Shown here: positions 53,751-62,675 of the stretch, one piece after another | Position numbering within the stretch: the stretch's first letter is position 1 | Layout: the number at the start of each line of letters is the position of its first letter | Source: Marisediminitalea alba | GTDB lineage: Bacteria; Pseudomonadota; Gammaproteobacteria; Enterobacterales; Alteromonadaceae | Length of the DNA: 64,000 bases | Assembly (NCBI RefSeq): GCF_002993365.1 | Contig: NZ_PVNP01000198.1 | Location: 91,232-155,231 of the forward strand | Reading direction: 5' to 3' | Program-made: the position numbers and the translations under genes | The notes under the pieces: generated by a model | Databases searched by the model: none | What the model saw: the letters and a program-made list of their open reading frames with translations, nothing else | What the model was told of the DNA's origin: nothing

Positions 53751-54824
53751 ATGACGCTGCTTTACACAGCCTTTGTGTGCGTAACGGTACTCTATGCCGG
53801 GATTGTTACCCTGCTGCTTATCAGACAGAAACGGGTAACCCGGCGTATTGCCCGGGCGGCGACCCGCGTTATTACTGAACCGGTCATTCGAAACGACAAT
53901 AGCGAACAACGTTTTCTGGAAAAGGCAGATGAAGCCATGCGGCTAAATCAGACTTTCCAGAAATTTGTACCGAAACAGTTTGTCGAGCACTTTGCCAAAC
54001 ATGGTATCGACACGCTCGAACTCGGCCGCGCCGATGAAGACGAAGTTGCCATCCTGTTCTGTGACATTCGGGGATTCACCGGCCTGTCGGAGAAAATGAA
54101 ACCCCAGGAGTTAATGAACTTCCTGAATTCCTATTTCTTGCGCATGAATGACCCCATTCACCAGAACGGCGGCTTCATCGATAAATTTATCGGCGACGCC
54201 ATTATGGCCCTGTTTGACCACCCCGGCGGCACTGGCACCGACAAAGCCACCGACGCGGTGAATGCAGCGCTCGACCTGCAAAAAGCCCTCAGCATGTATA
54301 ACAGCCACCGGGCTAAATCCGGCTATGAAGGCATTCGGGTTGGTGTAGGCGTTCATATTGGCCCGGTTATCCTGGGCACTGTGGGCAGCGATGACCGAAT
54401 GGACACCACTGTGATTGGCGACAGCGTGAATATCGCCTTTCGTCTTGAAGGGCTGGCGCCAAAGTATCACGCCGATATTGTTATCAGTTCGCAGACACTC
54501 AAAGCCATTAGCCATAAACAGCAAATAGACTGCCGGGTGTTGGATGTGGTCAGGGTCAAAGGCAGGCAGGCTCCGGTACGGGTTTATGAAGTACTTAATC
54601 ACCTGAGTGAGGGTGCCCGTAAACAAAAGCTTATCGTGGCGCCCTATATTCGTGATGGCCTGGCTTGTCGCATTACCAGAGATTGGCAGGAAGCGCTCAG
54701 CCATTTCAATAAGGCTTTGCTGATAGCCCCCGACGACCGACTGCTGCATCATCATATTCATACCATTGAAACTCTGATGCACACTGACCTCCCGGCCGAC
54801 TGGGATGGCGCTGTAGCACATTAA
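53751..54824 (+). CDS. Class III adenylate/guanylate cyclase, membrane-anchored
   Basis: A 357-residue protein with one N-terminal membrane helix (about 3-24), a short linker and a class III nucleotidyl cyclase domain (about 90-270). The two metal aspartates are in LFCDIRGFTGL near 104 and GDAIMALFD near 148, with the substrate lysine in FIDKFIGDAI. The base-recognition pair appears as Lys and Asp/Thr (MDTTVIGD), which favours ATP, and VNIAFRLE holds the transition-state Asn and Arg. A TPR-like tail follows. It lies 30 bp after hemL. Confidence 0.9.
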   Translation: MTLLYTAFVCVTVLYAGIVTLLLIRQKRVTRRIARAATRVITEPVIRNDNSEQRFLEKADEAMRLNQTFQKFVPKQFVEHFAKHGIDTLELGRADEDEVAILFCDIRGFTGLSEKMKPQELMNFLNSYFLRMNDPIHQNGGFIDKFIGDAIMALFDHPGGTGTDKATDAVNAALDLQKALSMYNSHRAKSGYEGIRVGVGVHIGPVILGTVGSDDRMDTTVIGDSVNIAFRLEGLAPKYHADIVISSQTLKAISHKQQIDCRVLDVVRVKGRQAPVRVYEVLNHLSEGARKQKLIVAPYIRDGLACRITRDWQEALSHFNKALLIAPDDRLLHHHIHTIETLMHTDLPADWDGAVAH

Positions 54825-54840
54825 CCAACAGGAAGCCGAA

Positions 54841-55050
54841 GTGAGTAATTACGATATACAGACAATTTTTCAATGGCTTATCCCCGTGGCTATCATCATG
54901 GCCGTGGTGGGGTTTATTTTAGGTAAACGCAAGACAGACAAACCCATACTGACCGCGCTGTCTCTGGGTATTTCTGTATTCGTGCCGATTGTGGCGATTG
55001 TGTATCTTATCTACCTGCTTAATAAACCTGATCAGGCTACCGCAAAATAA
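54841..55050 (+). CDS. Small two-helix membrane protein
   Basis: A 69-residue protein starting at GTG, with two membrane helices (about residues 9-28 and 37-61) separated by a short basic loop (GKRKTDK). No family recognised. It lies 17 bp after the cyclase gene and may be its co-transcribed partner. Confidence 0.65.
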   Translation: MSNYDIQTIFQWLIPVAIIMAVVGFILGKRKTDKPILTALSLGISVFVPIVAIVYLIYLLNKPDQATAK

Positions 55051-55070
55051 GCTGTTTTTGCCAAACCAAT

Positions 55071-55140
55071 AAAAAAGCCGGACGGGAAGTGGAAGCCCGT
55101 CCGGCCAAAGCATTCAACCATCACCGGGTAGCGATGGTTG
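55071..55140 (-). terminator. Two hairpins between the small membrane protein and htpX
   Basis: GCCGGACGGG at 55077-55086 pairs perfectly with CCCGTCCGGC at 55096-55105, with six A at 55071-55076 that give a U-tract on the minus strand: a strong terminator for htpX. A second stem, CAACCATC/GATGGTTG, lies at 55115-55140, right after the htpX stop. Confidence 0.88.
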
Positions 55141-55149
55141 GGTTACTGA

Positions 55150-56028
55150 TTAAACATGCTCAGTAGAGCGCAGCGCCTGGATCCGCTGTTCCAGCGGCGG
55201 GTGACTCATAAACAGCTCTGAGAAACTGCGTTTACCGGCAATACCGAAAGCCATCATGGTGCCTTCCAGTTCGCTTTCGCGGTTAGACTTGAGTCGCTCC
55301 AGTGCAGCAATCATTTTTTGTTTACCCACTAATGAAGCGGAACCCGCATCGGCACGGAACTCACGTTGACGAGAGAACCAGAACACCACCACACTGGCCA
55401 GCGCTCCAAAAATCACTTCCAGAATGATAACCGTGAACATATAAGCGAAACCGCCCACTACCTCACCATCTTCATCGTTTTGCATCAGATTGCTGATTAA
55501 GCCTGCAACCACCCGGGCCAGGAAAATCACGAAGGTGTTTACCACGCCCTGAATAAGCGCCAGGGTAATCATATCGCCATTGGCCACGTGAGATACCTCG
55601 TGGGCCAGTACCGCCTCAGCTTCATCCTGCGTCATGTTTTGCAGCAAGCCTGTGGACACTGCAACCAACGCGTTATTGCGATTGGCACCAGTGGCAAAAG
55701 CATTGATTTCCGGCGAGTCATAAACCGCTACTTCCGGCATGCCGATACCGGCTTTCCGGGCCTGGCGTTTTACGGTTTCCAACAGCCATTGTTCAGTCGC
55801 ATTTCGCGGCCGTTCTATAACAACAGCACCGGTTGAGCGCTTTGCCAGCCACTTCGACATTAACAGTGAAATAAACGAACCACCAAAACCAAATACAGCA
55901 GCAAATATCAGTAAGCCACCCATACTCTGGCTGTTAATACCCAGCACGGCAAACACCACACTGAGCACAATCCCGAGTACCAGTACCACGGCCAGGTTTG
56001 TGATCAAAAACAGCACTACACGTTTCAT
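55150..56028 (-). CDS. htpX: Membrane zinc protease HtpX
   Basis: Stress-induced metalloprotease that degrades misfolded membrane proteins. 292 residues from the ATG at 56028; the upstream in-frame start adds 14 residues not found in the family. Two N-terminal helices (about 4-30 and 36-57), the zinc motif HEVSH at 143-147, two more helices (about 155-220) and the downstream Glu in FSRQREFRADAGSA. A TATAAT promoter and a long dyad lie just upstream. Confidence 0.96.
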   Translation of the reverse strand: MKRVVLFLITNLAVVLVLGIVLSVVFAVLGINSQSMGGLLIFAAVFGFGGSFISLLMSKWLAKRSTGAVVIERPRNATEQWLLETVKRQARKAGIGMPEVAVYDSPEINAFATGANRNNALVAVSTGLLQNMTQDEAEAVLAHEVSHVANGDMITLALIQGVVNTFVIFLARVVAGLISNLMQNDEDGEVVGGFAYMFTVIILEVIFGALASVVVFWFSRQREFRADAGSASLVGKQKMIAALERLKSNRESELEGTMMAFGIAGKRSFSELFMSHPPLEQRIQALRSTEHV

Positions 56029-56068
56029 AAAAGCCTCGCTAAACAAGAAACGAAAATTAACACTGTGC

Positions 56069-56115
56069 ATTATATAGGGTCATACGCTGTAAGTTAAAAT
56101 CGTATATAACTTACA
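56069..56115 (-). promoter_or_regulatory. htpX promoter with overlapping inverted repeat
   Basis: On the minus strand TATAAT lies at 56069-56074 with TTAACT 17 bp upstream. The arms TGTAAGTTA (56088-56096) and TAACTTACA (56107-56115) form a perfect 9-bp inverted repeat with a 10-bp spacer that covers the -35, as expected for a repressor site. It does not look like the CpxR or sigma-32 signals known for Escherichia coli htpX. Confidence 0.6.
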
Positions 56116-56157
56116 TTTAGTCAGGTAAAAACTGATCAAAAATGCCCGATTCTGCTA

Positions 56158-57036
56158 TCAGCTACGCAGGGCTTTTACCAGTTGCAGAACGGCAGGGTGA
56201 GTGAGTTTGCGCTCTGGGGAGATCGCGTAGAGCTGCTCGGTAACACGGTTGATAACACCGACTTTAAGCAAGCCAAATTGCTTTTCCAGTTGAGGTGCCA
56301 ACAGCAAAGGGGCAGAAAACGCGCCCAGCCCTTCCTGGGCAAAAGCCAGCATCAGTGCGCTGTCGTCAAATTCAGCAGTGATATCAGGCTGAATATCCTG
56401 GGTGCTGAACCAGCCTAACAACTGTTGTCGAATTAGCGACTTTTTGCCTTGCAGCAGAAAAGGGGCGTTATGCAGTGAGCGGGGAAAATCCTGACTTAGT
56501 GTGTCGTATTTATCGGCGGCGGCATACACAGCCATGGGCGACTCGGTGATTAAATGGCTGTATGCCTTAATGTGACTGCCGGTTTGAATGGGCTGATCGG
56601 ATAACACCATATCCAGACGGTTAACCGCCAACTCGCCGAGCAGCGAGGTCAGTTCCCCCTCCCGGCACACCAGTTTTACCGGTAACTGTAAGACCGGCTT
56701 AAGCATTTCGTAGACCAGGGTTTTGGGCAGCACATCGGTGATCCCCACCGTAAAGCTCTGCCACTGGTTGTGCTGCTGATTAAGCACCGACTTGAGTTCT
56801 TCTCCGAGCTGAAAAATATCTGCCGCATAGCCCTGCACCAGTATCCCCAGCTCGGTAGGTATCAACCGCCTGGATTGGCGGGTAAATAACGATGCGCCAA
56901 TAGTGTCTTCCAGCGCACTTATCTGGCCACTGATAGTTTGCGGTGTGATATGCAGTAATTCGCTAACCCGGGCAATAGAGCCGTGCTCGGCCACCATGTA
57001 AAAGTAATACAGCTGATTGTAGTTAATTGGCGTCAT
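56158..57036 (-). CDS. nhaR: LysR-family regulator, NhaR-like
   Basis: A 292-residue LysR-type regulator. The N-terminal helix-turn-helix begins INYNQLYYFYMVAEHGSIARVSELLHITPQTISGQI, the distinct NhaR pattern with ITPQT in the recognition helix. The effector domain ends with HPAVLQLVKAL. In Escherichia coli NhaR activates nhaA in response to sodium; no antiporter gene is in this window. It follows the DyP-like gene on the same strand by 15 bp, so it may be co-transcribed with or control that gene. Confidence 0.82.
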   Translation of the reverse strand: MTPINYNQLYYFYMVAEHGSIARVSELLHITPQTISGQISALEDTIGASLFTRQSRRLIPTELGILVQGYAADIFQLGEELKSVLNQQHNQWQSFTVGITDVLPKTLVYEMLKPVLQLPVKLVCREGELTSLLGELAVNRLDMVLSDQPIQTGSHIKAYSHLITESPMAVYAAADKYDTLSQDFPRSLHNAPFLLQGKKSLIRQQLLGWFSTQDIQPDITAEFDDSALMLAFAQEGLGAFSAPLLLAPQLEKQFGLLKVGVINRVTEQLYAISPERKLTHPAVLQLVKALRS

Positions 57037-57051
57037 GGGCGGGTGGTGAGA

Positions 57052-57969
57052 TCAGAGCTTGGCCTGGGCTTTAATAAACGCAATGGACGGTGCGAAAAAC
57101 GCGCTGCCCGTCTCGGCCGCGGTATAGTCCAGCCAGCGGTCGTACTCGCCGTCGCCACTGCCGTACACCTGACTGTGTAGCATACGTTTAAAAGGCTGTG
57201 AACTGGCCGCACAGGTAACCGAAAACATACCCTGCGATGTCATATCGCCGTAAGGCATGCCCTGCTTGAGCAAGTCAGCCTTGCCCTGCTCCGTAGCAAT
57301 AATACTGGCCCTGACGCTGTGAGAGGAAGGGTTACACTCCACACTCGGCAGATTATGCTCCTTGGTAGTGCCCATGATCTGTTCCTGCTGGCGTTCAGAC
57401 AGGCTCAACCAACGGCGTAAATCGTGTCTGAAGCGCTGCACATGCACATAGCTGCCACCGGCAAAGCCGTTGTCATCCTCTTCGATAACCGCAACTTTGG
57501 CTCGCTGAAGGCCACGGGGATTGTCCTGGGCGTACAAATAGCCATTAAGATCGCGACCGTCCAGATAGCGGAAACCCTGTATCTGTTCCACCAGCTCTAC
57601 ATGGATCCGCAACAGCTCCATGATTTCCAGGCCAATGGCATAGCAAATATCGATGCGATCAGCGCGGATTTGAATAAACAGATCGCAGGGCGTGGAGGGT
57701 GCAACGCGGTCTTCGCTTTGCATATCAGGAAACGGCGTCAGTTCAACGGGGATGGGGCCGGGATAAAGTTCACTCCAGTAATTACTGCCCACGGCGATAA
57801 CCCCTGACACCATGGCTTCGTAGTGTTCATTATCGTAATAATCAATCACTTCCAGTGCCCGACCCAGCTTGGCCCGGACTGCCTGTGAATCGTCGTCAAT
57901 CACATTGAACAACAAGTACTGCGCATGCAGATTGGGTTCAGCACAAATACCTTTTTGTGGTTGCGACAT
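57052..57969 (-). CDS. DyP/YfeX-like haem protein with altered distal pocket
   Basis: A 305-residue member of the dye-decolourising peroxidase family, most like YfeX. The proximal haem ligand is present as His217 in SSHSVR, and the GGSYVHVQRFRHDL segment near 171-184 is typical. The distal side is unusual: where YfeX has GFVDG, this protein reads GYLYA at 143-147, so the catalytic Asp is Tyr146; the distal Arg and Ser positions (RQS before LPYG) read Lys235 and Gly237. The alignment in this region is gapless (GFR..RDL.G....NP.G). Ordinary peroxidase activity is therefore doubtful, though haem binding is likely. No signal peptide is seen. Confidence 0.85.
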   Translation of the reverse strand: MSQPQKGICAEPNLHAQYLLFNVIDDDSQAVRAKLGRALEVIDYYDNEHYEAMVSGVIAVGSNYWSELYPGPIPVELTPFPDMQSEDRVAPSTPCDLFIQIRADRIDICYAIGLEIMELLRIHVELVEQIQGFRYLDGRDLNGYLYAQDNPRGLQRAKVAVIEEDDNGFAGGSYVHVQRFRHDLRRWLSLSERQQEQIMGTTKEHNLPSVECNPSSHSVRASIIATEQGKADLLKQGMPYGDMTSQGMFSVTCAASSQPFKRMLHSQVYGSGDGEYDRWLDYTAAETGSAFFAPSIAFIKAQAKL

Positions 57970-58011
57970 AGTCTTCCCGTTGTTTTTATCGTTATCGACC
58001 GGTGTTGTTAT

Positions 58012-59724
58012 TTAATACCCGGCAGCCTGACCATCTTTGCGGCTTTCTGATGCTCCATAGTATATCTGCTTATCGGCATCATACATAATCGCTTGATAGC
58101 CACCGTAAATCCCCAATATATTTTCCAGTTTGTGGCCTCGTTCCAGCAACTCTCTTTCGGTGCTCAGCGAAAAGCCACGTTCCAGACTAATCGAGCCACC
58201 GTCTTTCATTAAGGCGCCGGTAGGGCTGCTTGAGCCACTGTGAATAAACCGGGGCGCATCTCCAGCCTCCTGCAAATTCATACCAAAATCAATAAGATTG
58301 ACGATTATTTGCGCATGCATCTGGGGCTGCGTGGCACCGCCCATGACGCCAAAGCTTAACCAGGGTTTATTATTGCGCGTGACCATAGCCGGGATAATGG
58401 TATGAAAGGGACGTTTACCCGGCTGATATTCGTTACTGTGACCGGGCTCCAGAGTAAATAGCTCACCTCTGTTTTGCAGAATAAAGCCCAGCCCTGGCGG
58501 GGTCATGCCGGATCCCATGCCGCGATAGTTACTCTGGATTAACGACACCATATTGCCGCGGCTGTCGGCAACGGTGAGATAAACAGTGTCGCCGTCGATA
58601 ACACCAGCATCATAGCGCTTGGCCGCCTTTTGCGGATCGATAAGTTTACGGCGCTCCCGGGCATATTCTTTACTGATAAGCGGTGCTACCGGGATATCAT
58701 TAAATGCCGGATCGGCGTAGTACTTAGCGCGGTCCTCAAAGGCCAGTTTTTTTGCTTCAACAAAGGTGTGGATATAGTCGGCAGAATCCAGTCCCATGCC
58801 TTCGATATCGTATTGTTCCAGAATATTGAGGATCTGCAGCGCCGCAATGCCCTGACCGTTGGGCGGTAATTCCCAGACATCATAGCCACGATAATTAGCC
58901 GATACCGGTGTCACCCAGTCAGAGGTGTGAGCAGCCAGGTCCTCATAACTTAAATATCCCCCCTGCTCTTTCATGTAGGCTGCAATCACCCGGGCAATAT
59001 CACCTTTGTAAAATGCATCCCGGCCGCCGGTAGCGATTTTTTCGTAGGTCGCAGCCAGCCCAGGATTCTTAAACACATCACCCTTTTGCGGCACCTTGCC
59101 GCCCGGCATAAAAGTGGCCGAAAATCCCGGGTAATGACCGATTCGATCAACATTCATCTGCCAGTAATAAGCCACCACCTCACTTACAGGGAAGCCGTTG
59201 CGAGCGTAACGTATTGCCGGCGACAACAGTGAGGTCATGGGTAAGCGGCCAAAGCGATTATGCAGTTCAAACCAACCATCTACGGCTCCGGGCACGGATA
59301 CCGGCAACGGCCCGAAGGATGGAATCTTAGTTAGCCCAGCGGCAGAAAATATCTCAGTAGTCAGCAATTTGGGCGACCGTCCTGACGCATTCAGCCCGTA
59401 TAGCTGTTTACTCTCAGCATCCCAGACAATCGCAAACAGATCGCCACCAATACCGCTACCGGTAGGCTCAACAAGACCCAGCATGGCGTTTGCTGCAATG
59501 GCGGCATCGATGGCGCTGCCGCCTTGCTTAAGGATATCCAGGCCAACCTGGGTTGCCAGCGGCTGACTGGTTGCCACCATTCCTTCCCGGGCAATCACTT
59601 CGGAACGACTGGCAAAGGGTTTGCCGGTAATTCTGTCATAAGCACTGGCGGATACAGATATCACCAGCCCCATAGCCACACATGTCAGCTTAATTCCCAT
59701 GCCTTTTACTAACCTCAACATCAT
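58012..59724 (-). CDS. ggt: Gamma-glutamyltranspeptidase
   Basis: A 570-residue periplasmic N-terminal-nucleophile hydrolase that cleaves glutathione and gamma-glutamyl compounds. Signal peptide about 1-28 (SASAYD). GSGIGGD near residue 92 is the family motif of the large subunit. Self-cleavage would occur before the Thr in DGDTVYLTVAD near residue 375, which becomes the nucleophile of the small subunit. The loop equivalent to the lid (SSMSP of Escherichia coli) is replaced by GKRPFHTI, so it is of the lid-less type. The next gene downstream on the same strand is the DyP-like gene. Confidence 0.93.
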   Translation of the reverse strand: MMLRLVKGMGIKLTCVAMGLVISVSASAYDRITGKPFASRSEVIAREGMVATSQPLATQVGLDILKQGGSAIDAAIAANAMLGLVEPTGSGIGGDLFAIVWDAESKQLYGLNASGRSPKLLTTEIFSAAGLTKIPSFGPLPVSVPGAVDGWFELHNRFGRLPMTSLLSPAIRYARNGFPVSEVVAYYWQMNVDRIGHYPGFSATFMPGGKVPQKGDVFKNPGLAATYEKIATGGRDAFYKGDIARVIAAYMKEQGGYLSYEDLAAHTSDWVTPVSANYRGYDVWELPPNGQGIAALQILNILEQYDIEGMGLDSADYIHTFVEAKKLAFEDRAKYYADPAFNDIPVAPLISKEYARERRKLIDPQKAAKRYDAGVIDGDTVYLTVADSRGNMVSLIQSNYRGMGSGMTPPGLGFILQNRGELFTLEPGHSNEYQPGKRPFHTIIPAMVTRNNKPWLSFGVMGGATQPQMHAQIIVNLIDFGMNLQEAGDAPRFIHSGSSSPTGALMKDGGSISLERGFSLSTERELLERGHKLENILGIYGGYQAIMYDADKQIYYGASESRKDGQAAGY

Positions 59725-60034
59725 TATTATTTCGTTACCCTTGTTATTGTGAGTATCTGGCTGTCTGTAAGAATTACCAGCCCGGCGTGAATGCTTTGCC
59801 TAAGATAACATATTATTACAATCCTTCACTTTTTGCTGAAAAACCAAACACCTTTAAATACGCGGGCTGCGCAACCATCAGCGGGCGCAGGCGAATTGGA
59901 ATCATGTTTGCAATGCTGTTGGTAATAATGAATTGAGTTGCTATGAGCTAATCATCTGTCCCCTCGCTTGCAGTACTAGTGGACCATTTTTTCAATTTGT
60001 CTTGTGAGACACCCAACCGCAGAGAGTCAGTACC
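59725..60034. other. Intergenic region between divergent ggt and glycosyltransferase genes
   Basis: 310 bases with no supported gene. A 69-codon minus-strand open frame overlaps the glycosyltransferase start and has no recognisable product. The promoters of both genes should be here; I cannot assign boxes. Confidence 0.45.
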
Positions 60035-60904
60035 ATGAGCACAGAATTTAGTATCGTTACTATTGTGAAGCATCGCACCCAGCAGTTGTCTAATTTGCTA
60101 AGCAGTATTGAGCGTTCTTCAGTTATCCCCAAAGAGGTGGTGATTGTATGGATGACCTCGCCCAGTGACGAGTCGCTATTAAGCAGTGAGCACTTTGACA
60201 TTCAGCATTGTTTCACGACGCATTCAGAGTTACCCATAGCTAAAGCCCGTAATCGTGGCTTTGAAGCCTGTACCACAGCAAAGATTATCTACCTGGATGT
60301 AGACTGTATATGCCCGGAAACGCTGCTGCAGGAAATGACAGCGCCATTGGTAAACGGCAAGGTGACCACCGCAAACATCACTGACCTGCCGTGCAAAACC
60401 GAAGAAGTCTCTGAAAGTGTGTTACAAGGCCTGGCAGCAATACCCGTTCAGGCGCCAAAAGAATTGCCTTTTGTTCATTTTGATGCCACGGCATTTGCTA
60501 TCACCAGCGATGATTTTGACCGTCTCGGTGGCTTTGATACCGACTACGATGGCTACGGCTTCAGCGATGTGGATTTTGCCATGCGCTGCAGTCAGGCCGG
60601 CCTTACATTAGTGAATACCGGCCGCCACGTCTTTAAACAATTTCATATGCATTTTAACCCACCACTTAACCACCTGTGCGATCTCGTTGCCAACGCGGAG
60701 CTGTTTAAACAAAAGTGGAGTTGTTATCCCTTCTGCGACTATTTCGAGAAGTTTGCTGAGCTTGGCTATGTGAATGCGGATTATGAACAAGCCGGGATCC
60801 GGGTTACCCGCCTGGCATCAGAGGAAGAGCTGGATGAATTTTTTATTGAACAGCCCTGCGAGGAACAACCGGAAGTTGCAGAGGAAATGCGGCAAACCGC
60901 TTAA
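60035..60904 (+). CDS. Family 2 glycosyltransferase (GT-A, galactosyltransferase-like C-terminus)
   Basis: A 289-residue cytosolic GT-A enzyme. SIVTIVKHRTQQLSNLL at the start is the nucleotide-sugar strand; the metal-binding DxD appears as LDVDCICP near 87-94, and the acceptor-side segment GGFDTDYDGYGFSDVDFAMR near 168-187 matches galactosyltransferase C-terminal domains. The donor and acceptor sugars are not known. It stands alone between ggt and catalase, not in a polysaccharide cluster. The C-terminal tail is unusually rich in Glu. Confidence 0.82.
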   Translation: MSTEFSIVTIVKHRTQQLSNLLSSIERSSVIPKEVVIVWMTSPSDESLLSSEHFDIQHCFTTHSELPIAKARNRGFEACTTAKIIYLDVDCICPETLLQEMTAPLVNGKVTTANITDLPCKTEEVSESVLQGLAAIPVQAPKELPFVHFDATAFAITSDDFDRLGGFDTDYDGYGFSDVDFAMRCSQAGLTLVNTGRHVFKQFHMHFNPPLNHLCDLVANAELFKQKWSCYPFCDYFEKFAELGYVNADYEQAGIRVTRLASEEELDEFFIEQPCEEQPEVAEEMRQTA

Positions 60905-60917
60905 GACGTAAGACATT

Positions 60918-60958
60918 AAAAAGCCCGGTACCACTCATGAAGTGAAACGGGCTTTTTT
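60918..60958. terminator. Bidirectional terminator between glycosyltransferase and catalase genes
   Basis: AAAAAGCCCG at 60918-60927 pairs with CGGGCTTTTTT at 60948-60958, giving U-tracts on both strands for the two convergent genes. Confidence 0.88.
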
Positions 60959-60971
60959 GCATTTCGCTGAC

Positions 60972-62474
60972 TTATTTATCTTTCAGCGGTGTATCTTCGG
61001 TTACCGGTACCGTATTCACATCGGTATCCAGTGACTCAACCGCCTTTCTAACGCCAGCCGCATAGTCCGGGTGGACCTTTTCGAGTACCGCATACCAGCG
61101 TTCTTTTACCCCATCTGAGCATGGCCCCATGGCCGCTGCGTAATTTTTGTATAAGCGGGCCTTTTGTTCGTCGGAAAACATTTCATACAGCGCTCTGGGC
61201 TGCACGTAATCAATATCTGCTTCCTCCTGATTGTATCGGTCGGCGTCGCCGTCGATACGCAGCGGTGGTTCGGGGTTTTCCACCTGCGCTTGTGGGCCGC
61301 TATGCTGATTAGGTTCGTAATAGGCATCGGGGTTATCAAAATCATTGGTAAAGAATCGCATGGCGCCATCTTTGTGATAGTGATTCACCTTAGCGTTTTT
61401 TGGTGCATTAGCAGGCAGGGCTTCATAGTGCGTTCCGAGTCTGTACCGGTGCGCATCTGCATAAGAGAAGATTCTTGCCTGAAGCATTTTATCCGGACTA
61501 AACCCAATGCCTGGCACCACATTAGAAGGGCTGTAGGCGGCATTTTCTATCATCTGAAAATAATTTTCCGGTACGGTATGCATTTCCAGCTCACCTACCT
61601 CAATCAACGGATAGTCTTTGTGTGGCCAGACTTTGGTTAAATCGAAGGGATTGTAGACCTGATTACCGGCTTCCTCTTCAGGCATTACCTGAATATACAG
61701 TGTCCACTTGGGGTCGGTGCCTTCATCAACGGCGTTGATAAGGTCTTCCTGATAAGACTCCCGGGTTTTGCCAATGATGTGCTCGGATTCCTCATTAGTG
61801 TAATGCTCGTGACCCTGCTGGGTTTTAAAGTGGAACTTCACCCAGAATCGCTCGCCCTTCGCATTCCACATACTAAAAGTGTGGGAGCCATAGCCATTCA
61901 TATACATCGGATTTTTGGGAATACCGCGGTCAGACATTAAGATCGTCACCTGGTGCACGGATTCAGGCTGAGCCGCCCAGAAATCAAACATGGCTTCCGG
62001 GCTTCTGAGGTTAGTTTTGGGGTGGCGTTTCTGAGTGCGAATAAAGTCAGGAAACTTAAAGGCATCGCGGATAAAGAAAATGGGCGTGTTATTACCCACC
62101 ATATCCCAGTTGCCCTCTTCAGTATAAAACTTAAGGCTGAATCCACGCACATCGCGTTCTGTATCGGCCGCGCCGGACTCTCCGGCTACCGTCGACCAGC
62201 GGCTTAACACGTCGGTTTTCTTGCCGACTTCTGAAAACAAATCGGCGCAGGTGCATTGGGTAATGTCATGAGTAACGGTAAACGTACCCTGCAGCCCCCA
62301 TCCCTTTGCGTGTACTGCCCGCTCGGGAATACGCTCACGATTTTGATGGGCGAGCTTTTCGATTAGCTGATAATCCTCCAACAAAACCGGACCGCGACTG
62401 CCTGCCGTTTTTGAAGTGGAATTTGACGAAACCGGAGCGCCTGCGGTGGTAGTTAGCTTGGATGCTTTAGCCAT
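60972..62474 (-). CDS. katA: Monofunctional haem catalase
   Basis: Disproportionates hydrogen peroxide. 500 residues, small-subunit (clade 3-like) type: catalytic His55 in RAVHAKGWG, the Asn segment VGNNTPIFFIRD near 128-139, and the proximal haem Tyr in FSYADAHRYRLG near 337. An extended Ser/Thr-rich N-terminus of about 28 residues shows no clear signal peptide. Upstream is a 415-bp gap carrying the left end of an insertion element. Confidence 0.93.
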   Translation of the reverse strand: MAKASKLTTTAGAPVSSNSTSKTAGSRGPVLLEDYQLIEKLAHQNRERIPERAVHAKGWGLQGTFTVTHDITQCTCADLFSEVGKKTDVLSRWSTVAGESGAADTERDVRGFSLKFYTEEGNWDMVGNNTPIFFIRDAFKFPDFIRTQKRHPKTNLRSPEAMFDFWAAQPESVHQVTILMSDRGIPKNPMYMNGYGSHTFSMWNAKGERFWVKFHFKTQQGHEHYTNEESEHIIGKTRESYQEDLINAVDEGTDPKWTLYIQVMPEEEAGNQVYNPFDLTKVWPHKDYPLIEVGELEMHTVPENYFQMIENAAYSPSNVVPGIGFSPDKMLQARIFSYADAHRYRLGTHYEALPANAPKNAKVNHYHKDGAMRFFTNDFDNPDAYYEPNQHSGPQAQVENPEPPLRIDGDADRYNQEEADIDYVQPRALYEMFSDEQKARLYKNYAAAMGPCSDGVKERWYAVLEKVHPDYAAGVRKAVESLDTDVNTVPVTEDTPLKDK

Positions 62475-62675
62475 TTTCTATCCTTTGATTATGAGTTCCT
62501 GAATTGGTTCGCCTTCGGGCTCTAAAGCGACCAATCGATTTTATCGGTTGGTTGAGTAAGCGAAAGCGATTGTGCCGTCGGCATTTGCATAACAAAAGAA
62601 ATTTTGTGGCTCGAATGGGTGGGAGGCAAGGAGCCCAATCGAGTAGGAGGGAGTTTTACAACTCCCGTCCTCTTA
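62475..62675. other. Region between catalase and the IS110-family element
   Basis: No gene supported. It contains two dyads: CCAATCGAT-ttt-ATCGGTTGG at about 62531-62551 and a perfect GGGAGTT-ttac-AACTCCC at 62649-62666. The second lies 9 bp outside the putative left end of the insertion element and could be its target. The catalase promoter should be here too. Confidence 0.5.

Noticed and set aside
55071..55140. Paired hairpins as a CRISPR-like or repeat array
   Set aside because: The two stems have unrelated sequences; the first is a plain intrinsic terminator.
57550..57565. YLDG in the DyP-like protein as the GxxDG motif
   Set aside because: Gapless alignment with YfeX puts the true motif nine residues later, where it reads GYLYA.
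59992..60201. 69-codon minus-strand frame at the glycosyltransferase start
   Set aside because: Antisense shadow of the glycosyltransferase with no product.
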